A stretch of DNA of 14,374 nucleotides from JAAYCO01 sp964632015. Lineage in GTDB: Bacteria > Planctomycetota > Phycisphaerae > SM23-33. Within the stretch, counting starts at the first letter, position 1. The number at the start of each line of letters is the position of its first letter. A model generated the notes under the pieces. That model saw only the letters and a program-made list of their open reading frames with translations, was not told the origin of the DNA and made no database searches. The stretch covers positions 1-14,374 of the forward strand of contig CAZWAT010000056.1 in the NCBI GenBank assembly GCA_964632015.1, written 5' to 3'. Positions 6,694 to 12,276 of the stretch are shown piece by piece. Both the position numbers and the translations under genes were made by a program.

Positions 6694-7314
6694 ATGAAGC
6701 GTTTTCCAATCATGCTCGACCTCGCCGGTAGACGCGTGGTGGTTGTCGGTATGGGCGCGGTGGGTCTGCGCAAGATTCGCGTCCTCGTCGAAGCCGGCGC
6801 CAACGTAACCGCGGTGGATCCCCAAGCGCCCACCATTGCCAACGTGCAGGTCATACGCGGGCCTTACGACCCTTCGTGCATCGAGGGCGCGACGCTCGTT
6901 TTTGCCTGTACGGGCGACAGGGGGCTCAATTCACGCGTCTGCGCCGACGCCCGCGCGATGGGCGCTCTGGCCAACGCCGCCGATCAGCCCGAGGACTGCG
7001 ACTTCCACATGCCCGCCATCATCGATGCCGAACCTGTAGTGGTTGCGATTGGAACATCAGGCGCTGCGCCGGCGCTGGCGGGCGAGTTGAAAAAGCGAAT
7101 CGCCGCCAACCTGCCCGAGCATCTTGGCGCCTTGGCGACTGCCCTTGAGCAACTGCGCGACCAGCTTCGACGCGACATGCCCGACGAGAAGCGAAGAATG
7201 AACATCATGCGTAAACTGTGCGCCGAGGCGATTGACATCTATCAACCCGGGCAACCCGAAACGCTTCGCGACCGTATGAACGAACTTATACGCGAACACC
7301 AGGATGGACAATGA
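6694..7314 (+). CDS. Precorrin-2 dehydrogenase / sirohydrochlorin ferrochelatase (CysG N-terminal, SirC/Met8-type)
   Basis: A 206-residue protein matching the stand-alone CysG N-terminal module (Met8p, SirC, YlnF; about 200 residues) without the methyltransferase half. The NAD-binding Rossmann motif is at 13-27 (RRVVVVGMGAVGLRK, GxGxxG at 19-24). The motif NAADQPEDCDFHMPAII (94-110) holds Asp97, the likely counterpart of the catalytic Asp in CysG. Precorrin-2 is oxidised to sirohydrochlorin with NAD+; some members also insert Fe2+ to make siroheme, and which applies here cannot be told. Its stop codon overlaps the hemA start (ATGA, 7311-7314), so the two are translationally coupled. The pair joins the first committed step of tetrapyrrole synthesis to the siroheme branch. 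No methyltransferase (CobA) gene is in the window. Confidence 0.9.
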   Translation: MKRFPIMLDLAGRRVVVVGMGAVGLRKIRVLVEAGANVTAVDPQAPTIANVQVIRGPYDPSCIEGATLVFACTGDRGLNSRVCADARAMGALANAADQPEDCDFHMPAIIDAEPVVVAIGTSGAAPALAGELKKRIAANLPEHLGALATALEQLRDQLRRDMPDEKRRMNIMRKLCAEAIDIYQPGQPETLRDRMNELIREHQDGQ

Positions 7315-8591
7315 GAATTCTTTGCACCGGAATCAGCCACAAGACAGCCCCCGTGGTAGTGAGGGAACGACTGGCGTTTTCCGCGCCGGCCATCACCGGT
7401 GCGCTCAACGACCTCAAAACCCACTGGGACGCGTGCGAGTTCGTCATACTTTCCACATGCAACCGCACCGAGATTTACGCCGCCAGACCTCTGCATGGCA
7501 ATCCGCGAGAGCACGAGCTGCACGCGTGGATAGGCGAGTACCTGGGCGTCGAGCCACAACTTTATGCCGATCATCTTTTCACGCTGTCGGGGCCCCAGGC
7601 GGCCACACACCTGTTCGAGGTGGCGTCGGGGCTTGACAGTCTCGTGCCCGGCGAGGCCCAGATCGTGTCGCAGGTGAAAAACGCATACGCTATGGCGAAG
7701 GATGGGCAATGCTGCACCTCGGTGTTGTGCGAGTTGTTCGACAAGGCCCTGCATGTCGCCAAGCACGTCAGAACCGAAACGCCGATCCGCCGGCAGAAGG
7801 CGTCGGTTGCGTCGGTTGCGGCACGCAGGCTTGGTGAGGAACTCGCCCAACTCGAAGACAAGACGATTCTGGTCGTTGGAGCGGGCAAGATCAACTCGCT
7901 TGTGCTGAAACATCTCGCCGCGGGTCCGTCACGCATTCTCATTGCGAACCGTTCCGAACGCCGGGCAAAAAGCCTCAACATCCCCAACGCGACAGTGGTG
8001 CAGTGGAATCACCTCGCCAACGCCCTCGCACACGCACACGCCGTCATAACCTCAACAGCCGCCGATGAACCCATCATCACACACGCGATGCTCAAGAAAG
8101 CCTGCATGACACGAACACCCAAGGTCATCATCGACCTGGCGATACCCCGCGACGTCGAGGAACAGGCCCGGCAGATCGAGGGCGTCACGCTGCTTAACAT
8201 CGACGACCTCGAAGCGGATGTGCGCCGCATCCCTCTTTGCCCGCAAACCCAGACGCAGGCACAGAGGATTATCGACTCGCATCTTCGGGAGTACCTCGCC
8301 TCGTTTCGCACACGACTCGCAGCCCCGACCATCGACGCGCTGTACGAACGGATGCGCAACCTCGCCGCACACGAGCTCGCCGACGCCCGCGCAAAATTTT
8401 CATCCCATGACGACGCCGATCTTGACGAGGCAATTCTGAAGCGGGCAATGCATCGTATGATTGGAAGGATGCTTCACCCCGCAGCCGCGAATCTGCGCAA
8501 ATGGAGCCAAGGCGACGGGGCCGAGATCTACCTGGAAGCCGTTCGCAAACTTTTCGACCTGGGCGAAGACAACAATCGCCCCCGCGAATGA
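7311..8591 (+). CDS. hemA: Glutamyl-tRNA reductase HemA
   Basis: A 426-residue protein of usual length. It reduces glutamyl-tRNA(Glu) with NADPH to glutamate-1-semialdehyde, the first committed step of the C5 route to heme and other tetrapyrroles. The nucleophile Cys50 lies in ILSTCNRTEIYA, and the conserved histidine and glycine motifs in THLFEVASGLDSLVPGEAQI (His100, Glu115). The NADPH-binding domain has VVGAGKINSLVLKHL at 188-202 followed by IANRSERRA, then KVIIDLAIPRDVEEQ. The C-terminal helical dimerisation domain ends with LRKWSQGDGAEIYLEAVRKL. Translation starts inside the preceding gene's stop codon (ATGA) with a weak AGGA-type site. The gene ends 4 nt before the stop of the convergent queA gene. 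HemL is not in the window. Confidence 0.96.
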   Translation: MRILCTGISHKTAPVVVRERLAFSAPAITGALNDLKTHWDACEFVILSTCNRTEIYAARPLHGNPREHELHAWIGEYLGVEPQLYADHLFTLSGPQAATHLFEVASGLDSLVPGEAQIVSQVKNAYAMAKDGQCCTSVLCELFDKALHVAKHVRTETPIRRQKASVASVAARRLGEELAQLEDKTILVVGAGKINSLVLKHLAAGPSRILIANRSERRAKSLNIPNATVVQWNHLANALAHAHAVITSTAADEPIITHAMLKKACMTRTPKVIIDLAIPRDVEEQARQIEGVTLLNIDDLEADVRRIPLCPQTQTQAQRIIDSHLREYLASFRTRLAAPTIDALYERMRNLAAHELADARAKFSSHDDADLDEAILKRAMHRMIGRMLHPAAANLRKWSQGDGAEIYLEAVRKLFDLGEDNNRPRE

Positions 8592-8595
8592 CCCC

Positions 8596-9651
8596 CTACT
8601 CGATCAGCATTGCGTCGCCATACGAGAAGAACCTGTAACGCCGCTCGATTGCCTGGGCGTACGCCAAGCGGATGATGTCGATTCCCCCCTTTCCGCCAGG
8701 CTGGCAGAACGCACTCACGAGCATAAGCAGCGTGCTTTTTGGCAGGTGGAAATTCGTTATCAAAGCGTCCGTCGCCATGAATTGAGCCGGCGGATACAGA
8801 AAGATGTTCGTCCATGCCTCGTGTGATTCAAGTGGCATGCGGCGCCTGGCGGCGGATTCCAGCACGCGAACGCTCGTGGTGCCCACCGCCACCACACGAC
8901 GACCCTCGGCGCGGGCGGTGTTGATCGCCTCGACTGCTTCTGTGCCCAATTCGTACCATTCCTCGTGCATCGTGTGCTCGGCGATGTTGTCAACCTTCAC
9001 CGGCATGAAAGTGCCCATTCCCACGTGCAGCGTGACAAACGTGTGGCCGATGCCCTTTCGTGAAAGATCCTCAAGAAGCTCCGGCGTGAAATGGAGCCCC
9101 GCGGTCGGAGCGGCCACCGCGCCGGGACGTTGCGCATAGACAGTCTGGTACCTGTTGACGTCTTGTGGTTGACCCTCCGGACCTCGACGGATGTATGGCG
9201 GCAGCGGGGGCAGGCCCACGCGTTTCAAAAGCTCCATCGTGTCGCACGACGCCGGGGGCGATACCGTCCACCTGCCCAAGCCCAGGTTCTCCACCAGTTC
9301 AAGCTCTACCGATTCGTCCTTCACCAGCGTCAGGCGTTCGCCGCGCCTGCACCGACCAGCGTTCTTGAGCATTACCTCCCACATGCCCGACGCGAGTTTT
9401 TTGAGGAACAGACCTTCGATTCTTCCGCCCGAGCGGCGCGCGCAAAAGAATCTCGCGGGCGCGACGGCAGTGTTATTGAGCACAAGCAGGTCACCCGGAC
9501 GCAGCAGGTCAGATATGTCGCAAAATACGTGATGACAAACCCGGCCAGTGGCGCGATCAAGGCTCATCAGGCCAGACTCTGTTCGCTTGGGCGATGGAGC
9601 CTGGGCGATGAGTGATTCGTCAAGTTGATAGTCGAAATCGGCTGTGCGCAT
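8596..9651 (-). CDS. queA: S-adenosylmethionine:tRNA ribosyltransferase-isomerase QueA
   Basis: A 351-residue protein that transfers and isomerises the ribosyl part of SAM to preQ1 in tRNA position 34, making epoxyqueuosine. Motifs, numbered from this start, are VLNNTAVAPARFF (57-69), PTAGLHFT (182-189), TLHVGMGTFMPV, GTTSVRVLE (257-265), TNFHLPKSTLLML (299-311) and the C-terminal YRFFSYGDAMLIE (339-351). The ATG at 9651 gives the family-typical N-terminus MRTADFDYQL; ATGs at 9657 and 9678 are in frame. CATAAT at 9663-9658 on this strand ends 6 nt before the 9651 ATG, supporting that start. No preQ1-I riboswitch pattern is seen upstream. No other queuosine gene is nearby. Confidence 0.96.
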   Translation of the reverse strand: MRTADFDYQLDESLIAQAPSPKRTESGLMSLDRATGRVCHHVFCDISDLLRPGDLLVLNNTAVAPARFFCARRSGGRIEGLFLKKLASGMWEVMLKNAGRCRRGERLTLVKDESVELELVENLGLGRWTVSPPASCDTMELLKRVGLPPLPPYIRRGPEGQPQDVNRYQTVYAQRPGAVAAPTAGLHFTPELLEDLSRKGIGHTFVTLHVGMGTFMPVKVDNIAEHTMHEEWYELGTEAVEAINTARAEGRRVVAVGTTSVRVLESAARRRMPLESHEAWTNIFLYPPAQFMATDALITNFHLPKSTLLMLVSAFCQPGGKGGIDIIRLAYAQAIERRYRFFSYGDAMLIE

Positions 9652-9657
9652 GTTCAT

Positions 9658-9663
9658 ATTATG
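9658..9663 (-). promoter_or_regulatory. Candidate -10 element of queA, leaderless geometry
   Basis: On the minus strand CATAAT (9663-9658) matches the -10 consensus in five of six positions and ends 6 nt before the ATG at 9651. No Shine-Dalgarno is at a useful distance from that ATG. The -35 region is poor, so confidence is limited. Confidence 0.4.
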
Positions 9664-9744
9664 ATTAAGAAACTCCATCTCTTACGCAAGTTCGCTTGTG
9701 CACGGGTCGATAACATGCAAGGGGTTACAAGGATCTGACAGCAC

Positions 9745-9942
9745 ATGCACGAATCGATCGAAAACCTGATTCGACGTATCACGCGTATGGGCCGAGGCGA
9801 ACTAATCCGCGAGCTTCGCAGCCTCGATTGCAGCTTTCCCATCGATTTCAGCGATGATTATCTCAATGGCATGAGCGTCGAACGTCTCAGGCATATCATC
9901 CTTGCTGCAAGCCTTCATATTAGACCGGCACAAGTGGGGTAA
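9745..9942 (+). CDS. Small hypothetical protein, 65 residues
   Basis: A 65-residue, soluble, mostly helical-looking protein with an amphipathic N-terminus (ENLIRRITRMGRGELIRELRSL) and a C-terminal half DYLNGMSVERLRHIILAASLH. The pattern of a basic helix, a short 'FP-DF' link, a 'YL-G-S-ERLRHI-LA' helix and a short tail resembles small uncharacterised proteins I associate with planctomycetes. I cannot name a family or function. AAGGA at 9729-9733 lies 11 nt before the ATG, supporting translation. It is divergent from queA across 93 nt and convergent with the cysteine-rich gene across 56 nt, so it is transcribed alone. It could have a regulatory or scaffold role, but nothing in the sequence shows this. 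Confidence 0.6.
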   Translation: MHESIENLIRRITRMGRGELIRELRSLDCSFPIDFSDDYLNGMSVERLRHIILAASLHIRPAQVG

Positions 9943-9998
9943 GTTGTTGTGCCTGGTGTTGACGCCCGAGCAACGCACCTCGCAAACCTGGTTGGTCA

Positions 9999-10196
9999 TT
10001 AAAGGTTCCACGCCTTTGCGAACGCCTCGAAACTCCTGTCGTAAGTTTTTTCGACCTCCGGCGGGAAGCAGCACGCAGGAAGTTGCCTGCTCTTGAGGTG
10101 ATACGCCAGACATTCGCAGCACGCGCCGCGTTTATCGCATGAGGTGTACGTGCAGGTACAACGTTGCTTGTTCTTTTCGATGTTGCATTGCGTCAT
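9999..10196 (-). CDS. Small cysteine-rich protein, DUF6485-like
   Basis: A 65-residue protein with nine cysteines spaced C-x8-C-x-C-x4-C-x5-CC-x-C-x12-CC, then FPPEVEKTYDRSFEAFAKAW. The spacing and the EKTYDRS segment match my recollection of DUF6485, a short family of unknown function. The cysteines suggest zinc or iron-sulfur binding, or a redox role. The ATG at 10196 is chosen because AGGAG at 10207-10203 is 6 nt upstream; the in-frame ATG at 10202 directly abuts that site. It begins 2 nt after the glycosyltransferase stop (or overlaps it as ATGA if 10202 is used), so it is the third gene of the ABC exporter/glycosyltransferase unit. Confidence 0.72.
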   Translation of the reverse strand: MTQCNIEKNKQRCTCTYTSCDKRGACCECLAYHLKSRQLPACCFPPEVEKTYDRSFEAFAKAWNL

Positions 10197-10198
10197 TG

Positions 10199-12271
10199 TC
10201 ATCTCCTGTGTGGTAGTTCATGAATGCTCAGTCCGGGCTTGACGATAACCGGCCTGGCGCGTAGGTCTTCGAGAATTTCCATCTTGTCCATCGGCGGGCC
10301 TTTACCGTTCACGACGCCCTCGGTGAAGACACGGGGATACCCGTACGTCCCCGCCAGCCGGGCCAGCTCGACCCAGTTCACCCAGATATGCGTAACGCCA
10401 AGTCGATGCAGCTCGCTACGGATCTGTGCGGGGTTCATGCCCCGCTTGATCATCATCTCGATTGGATGCGGGTCGAATGGCGTGGCGTATATCGTGCCCG
10501 GCGGATGATAGAAAGCAAGACACTCGCCAATAAGCATCATCCTATGACAGTCGTCGGGAAGCTGCTCGTGTATCAGTTCCGCCATGATGTGTCCGCTTAC
10601 CGGGCCAACGGCAAGTGTGTTTCCGGACTGGTCTATGAGCTTTCGGCTGTCCCTGTGGTAAATGCGTGAGATCGTCCACAGATTCACCCCCACCATCAGC
10701 AGACACAGCGTCCAGGCAATGGTTCGGCGTCTGCCATTGGCGAGTTGCTCAAAACATCCCCCGCCGAGCATCGCCATCGGAGGCAACGCCGGAAGCATGA
10801 ACCTGGTGGGCATCTGGTGGCTCATGAGTGTCCATACAGCCAGTTGCATCGCCACCACCGCACCCAACGCTACTTCCCAACGTCGACGTTTTCGAATCGC
10901 CAGAACAGCGCCCACCAACGCGGGAATGACAAGTTGCAAGCCTATGTGTCTGCTTGCGAAAAAGTTACCCCAGAGCATCGCCAGTCTGCTTTGGGAGGGC
11001 TTGTCCTGTCGCCAGTTTGGGGGTGTGGGCACTGGTGGCTTGAGTTCGGGGCCATGGCCGTCCTGCCAGCGTTGCTGATGCTCGCCAAGCCAATGATCGG
11101 GCTTACCAAACACCTCCGTCGCAAGCGGAAACACCGGATTTTGCGTATATGCGTAATTTCTGACCAGCCAGGGCAATATCATCACAACTGCCACAGTCGC
11201 GGCGATGGACAGATGCGCAATTCGCCGGCGCGCGCCTGGCGAGAAAATCATCACAACAAGAATCGGCCCGACGACCAGACCCGCTGACGTGTATTTCATG
11301 CCGCAGGCAATGCCCATCATCGCACCGATCATCCCCACGGAGGCAGCGGTTGGTTTGTCCAACCATTCCCTCAGCCACAACAACGCCAGCGACGTGTGGA
11401 ACAGTATTCCCAGCTCGACCATCGCCAACCAGGACATCTGAACCACCAGCACCGCCGACACCAGAAGCGCCGCCCCACACACGCCCGCCGAGTCGTTGGA
11501 GCGTTTGAGCGAACCATAGATCGCCCACGCCGACATCACACCCATCGCCACGTGCAGCCCCTTGGCGGCGTACATTCCTTCGTACGCCCCGCCTCGAAGA
11601 CACATCGTCAGCAGATACAGCATGTGCATGTGGAGCGGATAGAAACTGTAGACGTTGTGATGCAGCCCCCCGATGCGCCCGGCGTCATAGAACTCGCGGG
11701 GCACCTGAAGATGATACATCATCACGTCGAACCCGTCGCCCCAGAGCATTCCCATGAATCCGGGCGGTTTCATGGCACCGGCAACCGAGGCGCCTAAAGA
11801 GGCTCCGACTATCAACCACAGAATCGCCCCAGACCCCATCCGACGCCCAAGGCGCAACGAGCCCGCGTGCCTGTAGATGAATATCGACCCGATCACCACG
11901 CCACCAGATATGATCGTCCACCACGCCCACCCCCTAAGCACCCCAACGGTCGAGCCGGTAATCAGCATCACCGTCGAGAGAATCCACAAGCCCGCGCCGC
12001 AGGCTGTGAATACACGAAGCGCCGAAGGGCTGGATGCGGGCATAAGTCGCCCGACAAGCAAATACCCCCAACCCCCCGCCGATAGAAGCATCAACCAGAC
12101 GATGCTCGCTTCAATGCCCGCCTGAGCGATCATGAACAGGCACGTCTGGCCAGATGGAACCAGTATCGCCAGCGCGACCACAAATACCACCAGCGCCGCA
12201 ACGGCGACCATTCCCACGGGAACGCCCCGTCCCGACGAGGCTGATGACTTGATCTGGGCGACTTGAAGCAT
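10199..12271 (-). CDS. GT-C/GT39-like membrane glycosyltransferase, putative
   Basis: A 690-residue protein with about 10-13 hydrophobic segments and a soluble C-terminal region of about 150 residues. After the first membrane spans, a polar stretch WGDGFDVMMYHLQVPREFYD (about 177-196) fits the acidic first extracytoplasmic loop of GT-C enzymes, with Asp179 or Asp182 as candidate catalytic residues. GMKYTSAGLVVG (about 324-335) is another recurring motif of this group. Such enzymes move a sugar from a polyprenyl-phosphate donor to lipid, protein or glycan on the periplasmic side; donor and acceptor are unknown. The ATG at 12271 has AGGA 10 nt upstream. A GTG at 12280, overlapping the ABC gene's stop, is the alternative. 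It sits between an MsbA-type exporter and a cysteine-rich protein in one probable operon, which suggests envelope glycolipid modification (inference). Confidence 0.72.
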   Translation of the reverse strand: MLQVAQIKSSASSGRGVPVGMVAVAALVVFVVALAILVPSGQTCLFMIAQAGIEASIVWLMLLSAGGWGYLLVGRLMPASSPSALRVFTACGAGLWILSTVMLITGSTVGVLRGWAWWTIISGGVVIGSIFIYRHAGSLRLGRRMGSGAILWLIVGASLGASVAGAMKPPGFMGMLWGDGFDVMMYHLQVPREFYDAGRIGGLHHNVYSFYPLHMHMLYLLTMCLRGGAYEGMYAAKGLHVAMGVMSAWAIYGSLKRSNDSAGVCGAALLVSAVLVVQMSWLAMVELGILFHTSLALLWLREWLDKPTAASVGMIGAMMGIACGMKYTSAGLVVGPILVVMIFSPGARRRIAHLSIAATVAVVMILPWLVRNYAYTQNPVFPLATEVFGKPDHWLGEHQQRWQDGHGPELKPPVPTPPNWRQDKPSQSRLAMLWGNFFASRHIGLQLVIPALVGAVLAIRKRRRWEVALGAVVAMQLAVWTLMSHQMPTRFMLPALPPMAMLGGGCFEQLANGRRRTIAWTLCLLMVGVNLWTISRIYHRDSRKLIDQSGNTLAVGPVSGHIMAELIHEQLPDDCHRMMLIGECLAFYHPPGTIYATPFDPHPIEMMIKRGMNPAQIRSELHRLGVTHIWVNWVELARLAGTYGYPRVFTEGVVNGKGPPMDKMEILEDLRARPVIVKPGLSIHELPHRR

Positions 12272-12276
12272 CCTGG

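Noticed and set aside
9685..9700. Small hairpin CGCAAG-TTCG-CTTGTG between queA and the 9745 gene
   Set aside because: It has only 6 bp with one G-T pair and is not clearly placed relative to either promoter. Chance is a sufficient explanation.
9652..9744. preQ1-type riboswitch before queA
   Set aside because: The short leader has no preQ1-I consensus, and the queA -10 appears to lie 6 nt before the ATG, leaving no leader.
9943..9998. Bulged hairpin as bidirectional terminator between the 65-residue gene and the cysteine-rich gene
   Set aside because: GGTG/CACC and TTG/CAA can pair but with a 2-nt bulge and a 9-nt loop, with no T-run on either side.
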